From NCBI GenBank assembly GCA_900473045.1, contig UCKS01000023.1:1-64000 (forward strand): 64,000 nt of DNA, written 5' to 3'. Position numbers and translations under genes: made by a program. The DNA is from Hyphomicrobiales bacterium (GTDB lineage Bacteria; Pseudomonadota; Alphaproteobacteria; Rhizobiales; Rhizobiaceae). Of this stretch, positions 1-9,650 are shown piece by piece. Under the pieces are notes generated by a model. The model saw nothing but the letters and a program-made list of their open reading frames with translations. It was not told the origin of the DNA and did not search any database. Numbering within the stretch: position 1 is the stretch's first letter; every line of letters begins with the position of its first letter.

Positions 1-311
1 AAATGTCCGCGGGCTTTTCGACGTTCTGGGGAAGTGCAAAAGGGACGGCGGGCGAATGGCAGACCAAACTTTTGACCGGACTGTCACTGATCCGGACCTG
101 CCGGCACTGCATTACCGCTTCTCACTCAAATACGGCTTACCGCATAACCCCCCAAATGACGGACGTGACGAGGATGGACGGTGAGCAGGGTAGGGGGCAG
201 GTTAGCTGTGCTGGTTGCCGAAGGGGGAAGACGTCCAGCAATTGCAGCGCTGTATCCTGGGCTAAACAACGCAACGACGCTGGTTTTTGTCTATCCTGGC
301 TTGGGCGATAT
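1..311. other. No supportable gene at window edge
   Basis: This stretch lies downstream of the phosphatase-like gene. Reading frames cross it on both strands, but none shows a recognisable domain, a ribosome binding site or a continuous conserved-looking protein. The long forward frame that starts here continues antisense through the phosphatase gene, so I treat it as a shadow. It may be the tail of an intergenic region or the decayed remains of a gene lying outside the window. Confidence 0.5.
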
Positions 312-878
312 TCAGCCGGAAAGGCCGTAGGCCTTTTCGAGGGTTTCCCAATTTTCGTCCATGGCATAGGTCGGCGAAAAGAACGGTATGCTGAAATGGC
401 CAAAGCGGATCGACAGTTGCCGCTCGGCGGCATCGGCAGTCTTGCCGGCGATCTGGTTGAGATAGAGCACGGCGGCAAGGCCGGTGCGGTCAGCACCGGA
501 TTTGCAGTGGATCAGGATAGGCTTCGGTGCGTCGCGCAACAGGGTGACGAGAGTGTTTGTTTCCTCAAGTGTCAGAGCTCTGGTTGCGGACATCCTGAAA
601 TCGACATGTTTGATCCCGAGGCCGCGGGCCGCAGCGACTTCGTCCTTATACCAGGCAGCCCCCTGGCTGCTTCCGCGCAGGTTGACGATGGTCCTGATGC
701 CGTAGCGCTTGGCATAATCGGCCACCTGCAGGGCCGTCGGCTGGTTGGAACGATAGAGCGCGCCCGGCACGACTTCGGCAAAATTGCCGGTGATCTGAAT
801 GGCGAACAGATAGGTTCCAAGCCCTATCGCTGCGGCGCAGCCGACCAGTCCAGCCCGCTTCAAAAATCTGTGCATCAT
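312..878 (-). CDS. Membrane-anchored tyrosine/dual-specificity phosphatase-like protein
   Basis: The 188-residue protein carries the cysteine-phosphatase loop HCKSGADRTG (C-x5-R) near residue 135, which in this superfamily forms the phosphocysteine intermediate. An upstream NLRG segment matches the general-acid region of dual-specificity phosphatases. Residues 7-25 form one hydrophobic helix, so the enzyme is probably anchored in the inner membrane with its catalytic domain in the periplasm. I chose the ATG pair at 878/875; the frame runs further upstream to 980 but that part is low-complexity and has no clear ribosome binding site. It is divergent from the sugar operon and has no obvious link to it. 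The substrate (phosphotyrosine, phosphoinositide or other) cannot be told from sequence. Confidence 0.8.
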   Translation of the reverse strand: MMHRFLKRAGLVGCAAAIGLGTYLFAIQITGNFAEVVPGALYRSNQPTALQVADYAKRYGIRTIVNLRGSSQGAAWYKDEVAAARGLGIKHVDFRMSATRALTLEETNTLVTLLRDAPKPILIHCKSGADRTGLAAVLYLNQIAGKTADAAERQLSIRFGHFSIPFFSPTYAMDENWETLEKAYGLSG

Positions 879-1042
879 GTCACCAGCGATCTCTTCGATG
901 CGATCACTTTTGACGGTCTGGCTGACAACAGCCTGAACAGCATGCGATGATCGTCGAGGGGATGGTGCGGCGGCGCTCAAAGAACGAGGAGAGACGACTG
1001 CAGTCAGCGCGTCGAAATTCTCCTTCGGTTCCGGTCCGGTAA

Positions 1043-1071
1043 TTGACGTTGTGAAATATATTTCAATGTAT
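1043..1071 (+). promoter_or_regulatory. Candidate promoter and SorC operator for the first sugar operon
   Basis: Within the 335-base gap between the phosphatase gene and the binding-protein gene, a perfect 14-base palindrome TGAAATATATTTCA lies at 1052-1065. A TTGACG hexamer at 1043-1048 sits just upstream and could be a -35 element, but the -10 is not clear. The palindrome has the form TGAAA-N4-TTTCA, which recurs in front of the second SorC-type regulator at 55491-55504. The inference is that the SorC protein encoded at 4878-5882 binds here. The rest of the gap (879-1042 and 1072-1200) shows nothing else I can name. Confidence 0.5.
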
Positions 1072-1213
1072 GAATTATATTGACAGTGCGCTGCCGTTGC
1101 GATTATCTACCCATACCGGACTTCGAGGAGGAACTCCGGTCTTCATTGGATCATCGGCCGCCGTTCAGGCGCCGCCGGGTATTTGGGAGGGGCTTCGGCC
1201 TCAAGGAGGAAAC

Positions 1214-2242
1214 TTGCGCAAATTTCTAAGCACGACCGCACTGGCGGTCCTTGCATCGACGCTCTTCGCGAGCGCTGCCAGCGCCGAAACGGACAATCCG
1301 TTCCGCTGCAAGCCGGGCGAAAAATACGTCATGAACGTCATGGTCTCGGGCGTCGAATACTGGTTCCCGGTCTATGAAATGTTCAAGCAGGCCGGCCAGC
1401 AGTTCGGTTGCGAAACCGCCTATACCGGCACGCCGGAATATGACGTCAACAAGCAGATCGCCAGCTTCGACCAGGCATTGGCCCAGAACCCGGCCGGTAT
1501 CCTCGTCCACCCGATGAACTCCGACCCGTTCATCGAGCCGATCAACCGCGCCATCGACCAGGGCACGGCCGTCGTCACCTTTGCAGCCGATGCGCCGCTC
1601 TCCAAGCGCATCTCGTTCATCACCTCGGACAATAGCCGCGAAGGCACCTATGCCGCCGACGCGATTGCCGAAAAGATGGGTGGCAAGGGCGAATATGCCG
1701 TTCTGGAAAACCCCGGCCAGGACAACCACGACAAGCGCATCGCCGCCTTCATCGCCCGCATGACGGAAAAGTATCCGGACATGAAGCTGGTCGGCCGCGC
1801 TGCGTCCAACCAGGATCCGACCAAGGCCTATCAGGCGCTTTCGAGCCTCATCCAGGCCAATCCCAATCTCGGCGCCGTGTTCATGCCGGAGGCCAACTCG
1901 GCCATCGGTGCGTCGCAGGCCAACAAGGAAAACGGCGGCAAGATCCTGGTCATGTGCGCCGACGTCAACGCCAACATTCTCGACATGATCAAGGCGGGCG
2001 AAGTGTTCGGCTCGATCAACCCGAACCAGGGCATGCAGGGTTACATGGGCTTCATGCTGCTCTGGCTTGCCAAGCATCCGGAACTCATCGATCCGATGAA
2101 CGACGCCAAGCGCGCCGGCTTCAACCCGATGAGCATTCCGTTTGTCGATAACGGCCTGTCGATCGTCACCGCCGACAATGCCGACGACTTCTACTGGGAC
2201 AAGTACCTGAAGCGGCGGGGCACGAAGGGCATCGAGGAGTAA
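1214..2242 (+). CDS. Periplasmic sugar-binding protein of a ribose-type ABC importer
   Basis: The protein of about 342 residues starts with a Sec signal peptide ([14 protein letters not shown], cleavage after ASA-ETDNP), followed by a Peripla_BP_4-type fold as in RbsB. It would capture a sugar or polyol in the periplasm for the ATPase and permease encoded next. I chose the TTG at 1214 because an excellent AAGGAGGA at 1203-1210 precedes it and the signal peptide begins there. The in-frame ATG at 1070 would add 48 residues of non-signal sequence. A 13-bp stem-loop follows the stop codon. The ligand is unknown. Confidence 0.88.
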   Translation: MRKFLSTTALAVLASTLFASAASAETDNPFRCKPGEKYVMNVMVSGVEYWFPVYEMFKQAGQQFGCETAYTGTPEYDVNKQIASFDQALAQNPAGILVHPMNSDPFIEPINRAIDQGTAVVTFAADAPLSKRISFITSDNSREGTYAADAIAEKMGGKGEYAVLENPGQDNHDKRIAAFIARMTEKYPDMKLVGRAASNQDPTKAYQALSSLIQANPNLGAVFMPEANSAIGASQANKENGGKILVMCADVNANILDMIKAGEVFGSINPNQGMQGYMGFMLLWLAKHPELIDPMNDAKRAGFNPMSIPFVDNGLSIVTADNADDFYWDKYLKRRGTKGIEE

Positions 2243-2257
2243 TAAGCTCTTTGTGCC

Positions 2258-2289
2258 GGCTGTCCGGGAGCATGATCTCCCGGACAGCC
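2258..2289 (+). promoter_or_regulatory. Intercistronic stem-loop after the binding-protein gene
   Basis: There is a perfect 13-bp inverted repeat (GGCTGTCCGGGAG, loop CATGAT, then its complement) between the binding-protein stop and the ATPase ribosome binding site at 2302-2310. It has no U-tract. In importer operons such elements typically protect the upstream mRNA or attenuate transcription, so that the binding protein is made in excess. Confidence 0.75.
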
Positions 2290-2316
2290 ACCGCAAGCGT
2301 TAGGGAGGAGACTATC

Positions 2317-3855
2317 ATGGCGCCGGTCCCGGTTCTAGAAATCCGCAATGTCAGCAAGCACTTCGGTGCAGTGAAGGCGTTGACGGACGTGAGCTTCAGC
2401 CTGAAGAAGGGCGAGGTTCATGCGCTTTGCGGCGAAAACGGCGCGGGCAAGTCGACGCTGATGAACATCATTGCCGGTGTGCTGCAGCCGACCGAGGGCG
2501 ACGTGCTTGTCGATGGGGCTGTGGTCAAGGTGACGTCGCCGGCCGTGGCGCAATCGCTCGGGCTCGGGCTCGTGCATCAGGAAATCGCGCTCTGCCCCGA
2601 CGCGACGGTGGCGGAAAACATGTTCATGGCCGCCACCAACCGCCGCCGCTCGCCTTTCATGAACTATGGCAGGCTGGAGCGGGACGCGCAGGCCGTGATG
2701 AACCGGCTGGCGCCGATCGACGTGCGCCAGAAGGTGGTCGAACTGCCGATTTCCAGCCAGCAGCTGGTCGAGATCGCCAAGGCGCTGACGCTCGATTGCC
2801 GCGTGCTGATCTTCGACGAGCCGACGGCGGCGCTGACGGAATCGGAGACCCAGGTGCTGTTCGGGATCATCCGCGACCTGAAGGCACAGGGGATCTCGAT
2901 CATCTATATCAGCCATCGCATGGCCGAAATTTTCAGCCTTTGCGACCGGGTCACCGTGTTTCGCGACGGGCGCTATGTCTCGACGGAGAATGTCGCGGAC
3001 CTGACACCGGATGATATCGTGCGCCGCATGGTCGGCCGCGAGATCACCCAGCTTTATCCGGAAAAGCAGGCGCTGGCGGAACGGACGGACGAAACCATTC
3101 TCAGCGTCCGGGATCTCGGTGATGGCGACCGCTTCAGTAATGTCAGCTTCGAATTGCGCCAGGGCGAAATTCTTGGCGTCGGCGGGCTGATTGGTTCGGG
3201 TCGCACCGAAATTGCAGAGGGTATATGCGGATTGCGTCCCGTGACCAAGGGCGAGGTAGAGCTGCACGGAAAGCGGCTGCGGGCGAAGTCCTATGCGCAG
3301 GCCGTCAAGGCGGGCGTCGTCTATCTTTCGGAGGACCGCAAGGGGTCCGGTGTTTTCCTGGAACTGTCCATCGCCCAGAACATTGCCGTTCTCGACCTGA
3401 AATCGCTGACCGGGCCGCTCGGCCTGTTGAATTCCAAGGCGGAAGCCGATCGTGCGCGGGATTTGACCAAGCGGCTTGGCGTGCGGATGGGCGGCATCGG
3501 CATGCCCGTCTCGTCGCTCTCGGGTGGCAACCAGCAGAAGGTGGCGATTGCCAAGCAGCTGGCGGTCAATCCCAAGGTTATCCTGATGGACGAGCCGACG
3601 CGCGGCATCGATGTCGGCGCCAAATCGGAAATCCACCGGCTGTTGCGCGATCTCGCACGCTCCGGCATCGGCATCGTCGTCATCTCGTCGGAGCTGCCGG
3701 AACTGCTTGGCCTTTGCGACCGGGTGCTGGTGATCCGTGAAGGCAGGGTTGCCGGCGAGGTCGAGGGTGAGACGATGACGGAAGAGGCGATCATGCGGCT
3801 CGCGTCGGGCGTCGGCGGTCACAACAATTCGAAGGCATCAGAGCATGCCGCATAA
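2317..3855 (+). CDS. Sugar ABC importer ATP-binding protein (RbsA-type double NBD)
   Basis: The 512-residue protein has two fused nucleotide-binding domains. Domain 1 has Walker [10 protein letters not shown] near residue 42, signature-region ISSQQ and Walker [12 protein letters not shown]. Domain 2 has a degenerate Walker A (GLIGSGRTE), signature LSGGNQQK and [12 protein letters not shown]. This asymmetry is normal for the RbsA/MglA family. The start at ATG 2317 follows GGGAGGAG. It works in the cytoplasm with the permease at 3884 and the binding protein at 1214 as a carbohydrate uptake CUT2 system. Confidence 0.93.
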   Translation: MAPVPVLEIRNVSKHFGAVKALTDVSFSLKKGEVHALCGENGAGKSTLMNIIAGVLQPTEGDVLVDGAVVKVTSPAVAQSLGLGLVHQEIALCPDATVAENMFMAATNRRRSPFMNYGRLERDAQAVMNRLAPIDVRQKVVELPISSQQLVEIAKALTLDCRVLIFDEPTAALTESETQVLFGIIRDLKAQGISIIYISHRMAEIFSLCDRVTVFRDGRYVSTENVADLTPDDIVRRMVGREITQLYPEKQALAERTDETILSVRDLGDGDRFSNVSFELRQGEILGVGGLIGSGRTEIAEGICGLRPVTKGEVELHGKRLRAKSYAQAVKAGVVYLSEDRKGSGVFLELSIAQNIAVLDLKSLTGPLGLLNSKAEADRARDLTKRLGVRMGGIGMPVSSLSGGNQQKVAIAKQLAVNPKVILMDEPTRGIDVGAKSEIHRLLRDLARSGIGIVVISSELPELLGLCDRVLVIREGRVAGEVEGETMTEEAIMRLASGVGGHNNSKASEHAA

Positions 3856-3883
3856 AGAACAAGCAGGGGCAGGAGACAAGGTC

Positions 3884-4876
3884 ATGGCGGACGCTACAGC
3901 GGCAACGGCACATCAGGCACGCGCGCCGAGCTGGAAACGGCTGGGAACGATGCGCGAGGCGGGACTGATCGCGATCATCCTGGCACTCTGCATCGCCATG
4001 AGCTTTGCCTCGCCGCACTTCCTGACGCTCGGCAACTTCCGGGCGATGATGATGTCGTTCTCGGTCGAAGGCATCGTCGTCGTCGGCATGACCATCCTGT
4101 TGATCGTCGGCGGCATAGACCTGTCGGTCGGATCGGTCGTCTGCTTCTCGATGGTGCTGTCCGGCTCGCTGTTCCTGATGGGGCTCGATCCCTGGAGCGC
4201 ATCGCTGATCGGCATCATCGCCAGCGGCCTGATCGGCTGCGTCATGGGCTTCTTCGTGACGGTGGTGGGCTTGAACCACTTCATCACGTCGCTGGCGGCG
4301 ATGGTCATCGTGCGCGGTATCTGCCTGATTATCACCAAGGGCACGCCGCTGTCGCTGTTTACCTTGCCGCCTTCGTTCAAGGTGGTGGGGCAGGGCACGT
4401 TCTACGGTGTTCCCTATGTCATCCTGATCTTCGTCGCCATCGTCGTGCTGTTCGATTTCCTGCTGCGGCGGGCAACCGCCTTCCGCAAGGTGTTCTACAC
4501 CGGCAGCAACGAGAAGGCGGCGCTCTATTCCGGCATCAAGACCAACCAGGTGAAGTTCTGGGTGACGGTGCTCTGCGCGACGCTGTCCGGCGTTGCCGGC
4601 GTCATCTACATGTCCCGCTTCGGTGCCGCGACCCCGACCTTCGGTGTCGGCATGGAACTCAACATCATTGCAGCCGCAGTAATCGGCGGCGCCTCGCTGA
4701 ATGGCGGCTCCGGTACGATCCTTGGTGCGATCCTCGGGATTGCCCTGCTCTCGGTCGTCACCAGCTCGCTGATCCTGCTCGACGTCTCGGTCTATTGGCA
4801 AGACATGATCAAAGGCTGCATTCTGCTCGCCGCCGTCTCGATCGACCATTTCCTGCACAAGCGGAAGGCTGCCTGA
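3884..4876 (+). CDS. Sugar ABC importer permease (RbsC-type)
   Basis: The 330-residue integral membrane protein has the usual BPD_transp_2 features: many hydrophobic helices and the GGIDLSVGS motif near residue 75. I chose ATG 3884, preceded by AGGAGA at seven bases; the ATG at 3845 overlaps the ATPase gene and would add 13 hydrophilic residues. Only one permease gene is present, so the transmembrane channel is probably a homodimer, unlike the two-permease importer at 53351-55339. The next gene (regulator) starts one base after the stop. Confidence 0.92.
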   Translation: MADATAATAHQARAPSWKRLGTMREAGLIAIILALCIAMSFASPHFLTLGNFRAMMMSFSVEGIVVVGMTILLIVGGIDLSVGSVVCFSMVLSGSLFLMGLDPWSASLIGIIASGLIGCVMGFFVTVVGLNHFITSLAAMVIVRGICLIITKGTPLSLFTLPPSFKVVGQGTFYGVPYVILIFVAIVVLFDFLLRRATAFRKVFYTGSNEKAALYSGIKTNQVKFWVTVLCATLSGVAGVIYMSRFGAATPTFGVGMELNIIAAAVIGGASLNGGSGTILGAILGIALLSVVTSSLILLDVSVYWQDMIKGCILLAAVSIDHFLHKRKAA

Positions 4877-4877
4877 T

Positions 4878-5882
4878 ATGCCCATTGCCAAGCTCAAGCC
4901 CGCCAATGCACCGCGCGAGGAAATCGTCATCGCCCGGCAGATGCACCAGGCCCTGGTCCTGCACTTTCTCGAAGGGTTGACCCAGGCCCAGATCGCCGAC
5001 CAGCTCGGCATCTCGCACGCCACCGTCAACCGGCTGATCAAGCGCGGCCGCCAGCTGGGCCTGGTCGAGATCAAGATCAAGTCGCCGGTCGAGCCGCTGG
5101 TCGATATGGAAGAACGGCTTCTGGCGCTCGGCGGCATCGGCCGCGCCGTGGTGGTGCCGACGGTATCGGACAATCCGCAGACAGCACTTCAGGCGGTCGG
5201 CGAAGCGGCGGCAAGGTTGCTTTTGGAAGAGATTATTGACGGCGATACGATCTGCATCACCGGCGGCAAGGGCGTCAGCGCCGTCGTGGCCGGATTGCAG
5301 GCGCAGCGGCGCTTCGATATCGAAGTGATCCCGGCGACCGGTTGCGTCCAGGGCAAGCACTATACGGACGTGAACCACGTTTCGACGATGATGGCCGACC
5401 GTCTCGGCGGCCGCTCCTACCAGATCCATGCGCCGCTGTTTGCCGATAGTGCGGCCGAGCGCGGCATGCTGATCAACATGCGCTCCGTCGCCGATGTGTT
5501 CAAACGGGCGCGCGAGGCGAAGATCGCGGTGGTCGGTATCGGTTCGATCCTGTCGGATGACTCGAGTTACTACGACCTGCATCCGTCATCGAGCACCGAC
5601 CGCGCGGCAATAGAGCGCTCCGGCGCAACCTGCGAATTGCTGGCGCATCTGCTCGATAACCAGGGTCAGGTCTGCGACTACAGCCTCAACCGGTCGCTGG
5701 TGTCGCTGACGTTGCCGGAATTTGCCTCGATCCCCACCAAGATCGGTGTGGCGAGCGGGCCGAACAAGGCCGGGCCGATCCTCAGCGTTCTGCGCGGCAA
5801 TCATCTGGATACGCTGGTGACCGACGAAGCCACGGGTGCGCGGGTATTGGCATTGGCGAATGGCGAAGGAAAATGGGCATGA
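4878..5882 (+). CDS. SorC/DeoR-family sugar-responsive transcriptional regulator
   Basis: The 334-residue protein has an N-terminal helix-turn-helix (GLTQAQIADQLGISHATVNRL split over residues 35-55) and a C-terminal sugar-binding SorC domain. That domain includes ITGGKGVSAVVAG near 130 and a VVGIGS segment near 220, which in this family bind a phosphorylated sugar effector. LsrR, SorC and EryD are relatives. It sits inside the operon it probably controls, between the permease and the aldo/keto reductase. The likely operator is the TGAAA-N4-TTTCA palindrome at 1052. Repressor or activator role cannot be told. Confidence 0.88.
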   Translation: MPIAKLKPANAPREEIVIARQMHQALVLHFLEGLTQAQIADQLGISHATVNRLIKRGRQLGLVEIKIKSPVEPLVDMEERLLALGGIGRAVVVPTVSDNPQTALQAVGEAAARLLLEEIIDGDTICITGGKGVSAVVAGLQAQRRFDIEVIPATGCVQGKHYTDVNHVSTMMADRLGGRSYQIHAPLFADSAAERGMLINMRSVADVFKRAREAKIAVVGIGSILSDDSSYYDLHPSSSTDRAAIERSGATCELLAHLLDNQGQVCDYSLNRSLVSLTLPEFASIPTKIGVASGPNKAGPILSVLRGNHLDTLVTDEATGARVLALANGEGKWA

Positions 5883-6874
5883 GCGGACAGCAATTGACAC
5901 GCGAAATCGGCAAATCCGGCGTTTCCGCCTCGGCGGTCGGGTTGGGTACCTGGGCGATCGGCGGCTGGATGTGGGGCGGGACGGATGAAAACGAATCCAT
6001 CGCCGCGATCCAGGCTTCGCTTGAGGCTGGCGTGACGCTGATCGATACCGCACCGGCCTACGGGCTGGGGCGCTCGGAAGAAATCGTCGGCAAGGCACTG
6101 GCTGGCCGCCGCGACAAGGCTGTCATCGCCACCAAATGCGGCCTTGTCTGGCATACGCAGAAGGGCCGGCACTTCTTCGATCAGGACGGCAAGCCGGTCC
6201 ACCGCTATCTCGGCCGGGATGCGATCCTGCACGAGGTCGAGGAAAGCCTGAGACGGCTCGGAACCGACCATATCGATCTCTACATCACCCATTGGCAGGA
6301 CCCGACGACGCCGATCGAGGAGACGATGCGGGCGCTGGAAGACCTGCGCACATCCGGCAAGATCCGGGCGATCGGGGCGAGCAATGTCAGCAAGGACGAT
6401 CTCGACGCCTATATTGCGGTCGGTGGTCTCGATGCGATCCAGGAACGGTTCAGCATGATCGATCGCGAGATCGAGGCGGACCTTCTGCCGCTGACCAAGG
6501 CCAATGGCATTGCAACACTGAGCTATTCGTCGCTGGCGCTGGGGCTTTTGTCCGGCGCCATCGGTCCGGACCGGGTGTTTTCCGGTGACGACCAGCGCAA
6601 GGACAATCCGCGCTTTTCGGTTGGGAACCGTGAGAAGGCAACGGCGCTTGCCGATGCCATCCGGCCGGTCGCTGACAAACACGGCGCCAGCATCGCCCAG
6701 ACGGTGATTGCCTGGACGCTGGCCCAGCCGGGCGTGACCTTTGCGCTGTGCGGTGCGCGTAATCCGGCACAGGCTATCGACAATGCACGGGCCGGGACCA
6801 TCCGGCTGGAGGCGGCCGATCTTGCCGCCATCGATACGGCCATAGCGGCGAAACTGACTGATATGGACAGGTAG
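5879..6874 (+). CDS. Aldo/keto reductase
   Basis: The protein of about 331 residues is of the NADPH-dependent aldo/keto reductase fold. It has an early GLGTWAIGGW segment, the catalytic pattern D..PAYGLGRSEE (Asp and Tyr), the lysine in ATKCG and a His in THWQDP. The C-terminal region, with the GARNPAQ segment, forms the NADP phosphate pocket. I chose ATG 5879 (ATGA overlap with the regulator stop), because AGGA at 5867-5870 gives proper spacing; ATG 5873 is too close. In context it would reduce or oxidise a sugar or polyol intermediate of the operon. Confidence 0.88.
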   Translation: MSGQQLTREIGKSGVSASAVGLGTWAIGGWMWGGTDENESIAAIQASLEAGVTLIDTAPAYGLGRSEEIVGKALAGRRDKAVIATKCGLVWHTQKGRHFFDQDGKPVHRYLGRDAILHEVEESLRRLGTDHIDLYITHWQDPTTPIEETMRALEDLRTSGKIRAIGASNVSKDDLDAYIAVGGLDAIQERFSMIDREIEADLLPLTKANGIATLSYSSLALGLLSGAIGPDRVFSGDDQRKDNPRFSVGNREKATALADAIRPVADKHGASIAQTVIAWTLAQPGVTFALCGARNPAQAIDNARAGTIRLEAADLAAIDTAIAAKLTDMDR

Positions 6875-6886
6875 CGGATCGCCATC

Positions 6887-8635
6887 ATGGAACGTCAAGA
6901 GATTTTGGACGGGCTGCGCCAAAGCCCGAAGGTGGACGTGTGTGTCATCGGCGGCGGCATCAACGGCATCAGCGTCTTCCGGGAGCTGGCGCTGCAGGGG
7001 CTGAATGTGCTGCTCGTCGAGAAGCACGACTATTGCTCGGGCGCTAGTTCGGCGCTGTCGCGCATGGTGCATGGCGGGCTGCGCTACCTGGAGAACGGCG
7101 AGTTCAAGCTGGTGCAGGAATCGCTGGTCGAGCGCGACCGGCTGTTGCGCAACGCGCCGCATTATGTCGCGCCGCTGCCGACGACGGTGCCGGTGTTCGA
7201 TATCTTTTCCGGTCTCGGCAATGGCATCGTCCGGTTCCTCGGCCTCAGCCGCCGACCGAGCCGCCGGGGGGCGATCGCCATCAAGGCGGGTCTCAGCATC
7301 TATGATTTCCTGACGCGCAAGCGGGCGATGATGCCGCGCCACCAGTTTCGCGGGCGGCGCACGACGCTGGAAAAATGGCCGGCTCTTCATCCCGGCATCA
7401 AGAGTTCTGCCACCTATTTCGATGCCTGGGTCAGCCATCCGGAACGGCTGGGTATCGAGTTGCTACAGGATGGTCTTTCGTCAAAGGTCGGCGCTGCGGC
7501 ACTGAACTATGCGCAGTTGCGCCGGACGGAGAACGGCCAGTATCGGGTGGAGGACCAGATCGGTGGCGCGTCCGTGGCCGTGGAGCCAACGTTGATCATC
7601 AACGCCACCGGCGGCTGGATCGATATCGCCAACCAGAGCCTGTTTTCGTCGGAGGCGCGGCCGGCCCCACTGATGGGCGGCACCAAGGGTTCGCATCTGA
7701 TCATCGACAATGACGCGCTGCGCGACGCGCTCGCCGATCACATGATCTATTACGAGAACGAGGACGGGCGGATCTGCATCCTCTTTCCCTATCTCGGCAA
7801 GGTTCTGGTCGGCTCCACCGATATTCGCGTCGACGATCCGGAAACGGTGCGCTGCGAGGCGGATGAACGCGATTACATCCTGCAATCGCTCGCCTTCGTG
7901 CTGCCGGATATCAAGATCAAGCAGCACGAGATCGTCTTCCAGTTTGCCGGCGTGCGGCCGTTGCCCGCCAGCAACGACAGCTTTACCGGCCGCATCCCGC
8001 GCGATCATTTCTGCACGGTCGTCGAACCCAAAGACGGCGGGCCACCAGTGTTGTGCATGATCGGCGGCAAGTGGACAACGTTCCGGTCGTTCGGGGAAAT
8101 GGCGGCCGACATGGCGCTGGCACGGCTCGGCAGGCAGCGGCGCGTTGCGACAACCGACAGGCCGATCGGCGGCGGGCGGGCGTTCCCTGCCAATGCGCCG
8201 GTCTGGCTTGCCAGCGTCGCCACAGCCAAGGGCATTTCCGGCGCGCGTATGGCCGAGCTGTTTGGCCGGTACGGCACGGATGCCGAGGCGGTCGCCGGTT
8301 TCATCGTCGCAGGCCTGGATACGGCGCTACCACATGCCGGTTACTCGGTGCGTGAATTGCAATTCCTGATCCGCGATGAAGCAGTCGAACATCTCGACGA
8401 CCTGCTTTTGCGGCGCACGACGCTGGCCGTCTCGGGCGAACTCTCGCTCGACATGATGGACGCGGTGCTCGATCTCCTGGCGCAGGAAAAGCGCTGGACG
8501 ATGGCGCAACGCGGCAGCGAGCGCACCCGGTTTCTCACCCTTCTCAACGGACGCCACGGCGTCGATGAAGACATGCTTTCCGCAAGGAACGAACCAAGGA
8601 GTACACAATGCGAAACAACAGCAAAGTCCGGATGA
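6887..8635 (+). CDS. GlpD-like FAD-dependent polyol-phosphate dehydrogenase
   Basis: The 582-residue protein has the Rossmann FAD motif (VCVIGGGINGISVFRE near residue 18), the SSALSRMVHGGLRYLE segment typical of glycerol-3-phosphate dehydrogenase GlpD, and a C-terminal GlpD extension. GlpD-family enzymes oxidise a polyol phosphate and pass electrons to quinone at the membrane. EryB of the Brucella erythritol pathway is a known relative. Together with the kinase at 9651 and the aldolase at 8608 it suggests the order phosphorylate, oxidise, cleave. The last 28 bases overlap the aldolase start. The exact substrate is not glycerol-specific by any motif I can check. Confidence 0.85.
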   Translation: MERQEILDGLRQSPKVDVCVIGGGINGISVFRELALQGLNVLLVEKHDYCSGASSALSRMVHGGLRYLENGEFKLVQESLVERDRLLRNAPHYVAPLPTTVPVFDIFSGLGNGIVRFLGLSRRPSRRGAIAIKAGLSIYDFLTRKRAMMPRHQFRGRRTTLEKWPALHPGIKSSATYFDAWVSHPERLGIELLQDGLSSKVGAAALNYAQLRRTENGQYRVEDQIGGASVAVEPTLIINATGGWIDIANQSLFSSEARPAPLMGGTKGSHLIIDNDALRDALADHMIYYENEDGRICILFPYLGKVLVGSTDIRVDDPETVRCEADERDYILQSLAFVLPDIKIKQHEIVFQFAGVRPLPASNDSFTGRIPRDHFCTVVEPKDGGPPVLCMIGGKWTTFRSFGEMAADMALARLGRQRRVATTDRPIGGGRAFPANAPVWLASVATAKGISGARMAELFGRYGTDAEAVAGFIVAGLDTALPHAGYSVRELQFLIRDEAVEHLDDLLLRRTTLAVSGELSLDMMDAVLDLLAQEKRWTMAQRGSERTRFLTLLNGRHGVDEDMLSARNEPRSTQCETTAKSG

Positions 8636-9450
8636 ACCGGCTGTTCGGCAATGGCCGCTGCCTCGATGTGGCGATTGATCACGGCGTCTGCAACGAACCG
8701 TCCTTCCTCAACGGCCTGGAAGACATACAGGCCGTGGTCAAGGCGCTGGTTTCTGCGGCACCGGACGCGATCCAGATGAACTACGGCCAGGCCGACCTGT
8801 TGCAGGACGTTGCCGGCAAGGACAAGCCGGCACTGGTCATGCGTATCGACATGGGCAATCCCTATAACCGCATCCGTCACCGCGACATGTGGGCGGTGCT
8901 GCAGAACGAGGCCGAGCCGCTGATCGGCGCACTCGAGATGGACGCGGCCTGCGTCGTCGTCAACCTGTTCATGCTGCCGGACGAGCCGGACCTGTTCCGC
9001 CAGTGCGTACAGAACATTTCCCGCGTCAGGGCCGATTGCGACAAGTATGGCATGCCGCTGATGATCGAGCCGCTGGTGATGCAGCCGGTCACGGAAAAGG
9101 GCGGCTACATGGTCGATGGCGATGCCGACAAGATCGTCACGCTGACGCGTCTGGCCCGCGAAATGGGCGCCGATATCGTCAAGGCCGACCCGACCGACAA
9201 TGCCGAGGATTTCCACCGTGTGGTGGAGGCGGCGCGCTGCCCGGTTCTGGTGCGCGGCGGCGGCAAGGAGGATCTGCGCGCAGTGTTCGATAAATCCGCG
9301 GCCTTGATGCGGCAGGGCGCAATGGGCATGGTTTACGGGCGCAACATCTATCAGCACGCCAATCCGAGTGCCGTGGTCCGCGGTCTGATGGCGATCATCC
9401 ATGAGAATGCCAGTGGCGAACAGGCTTTTGCGCGTTATCAGCAGGGCTGA
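8608..9450 (+). CDS. DhnA/LsrF-family class I aldolase
   Basis: The 280-residue TIM-barrel protein shows the DhnA-type pattern: DVAIDHGV at residue 14, PLMIEPL near 150, and the putative Schiff-base lysine in GADIVKADPTD near 190. GGG and the phosphate-binding GMVYGRNI follow. The family includes FbaB fructose-bisphosphate aldolases and LsrF, which acts on phosphorylated AI-2. AAGGAG at 8593 supports ATG 8608 even though it lies inside the preceding gene. In this operon it would split a ketose phosphate into a C3 phosphate and an aldehyde (inference). Confidence 0.85.
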   Translation: MRNNSKVRMNRLFGNGRCLDVAIDHGVCNEPSFLNGLEDIQAVVKALVSAAPDAIQMNYGQADLLQDVAGKDKPALVMRIDMGNPYNRIRHRDMWAVLQNEAEPLIGALEMDAACVVVNLFMLPDEPDLFRQCVQNISRVRADCDKYGMPLMIEPLVMQPVTEKGGYMVDGDADKIVTLTRLAREMGADIVKADPTDNAEDFHRVVEAARCPVLVRGGGKEDLRAVFDKSAALMRQGAMGMVYGRNIYQHANPSAVVRGLMAIIHENASGEQAFARYQQG

Positions 9451-9466
9451 TTGCTCGAAATTCTCT

Positions 9467-9584
9467 CTTCTCCCCAGCGGGGAGAAGTGCCTGGTGTATG
9501 CGAGGCGATGAGGGGGCGGCGAATTCAGAGCCTGCCGCCACCTCATCCGGCCCTGCGGGCCACCTTCTCCCCGCTGGGGAGAAG
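9467..9584. repeat. RIME-like palindromic intergenic element, copy 1
   Basis: The element of about 118 bases is bounded by two 21-base palindromes, CTTCTCCCC-AGC-GGGGAGAAG (9467-9487) and CTTCTCCCC-GCT-GGGGAGAAG (9564-9584). An inner inverted repeat (GATGAGGGGGCGGC paired with GCCGCCACCTCATC) lies between them. This is the layout of Rhizobium intergenic mosaic elements. It separates the aldolase and kinase genes, and the kinase reading frame extends through it only by accident. Confidence 0.85.
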
Positions 9585-9650
9585 AGGGATCGGCGCTGGG
9601 CTTTCTGGACGAACCGCGCAAAACTGTCAGAGCCTTGGGAGGGGTTCAGA

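Noticed and set aside
3..950. Long forward open frame over the window edge and the phosphatase gene
   Set aside because: It is antisense to a gene with a clear phosphatase motif, has no recognisable domain and no ribosome binding site.
3160..3230. Degenerate Walker A in the second NBD of the RbsA-type ATPase
   Set aside because: This degeneracy (GLIGSGRTE) is normal in the RbsA/MglA family and is not a sign of inactivation; the same holds for the ytfR-like protein.
9498..9650. N-terminal extension of the FGGY kinase
   Set aside because: The extension is read through a RIME-like repeat; ATG 9651 has a strong ribosome binding site and begins the FGGY fold.
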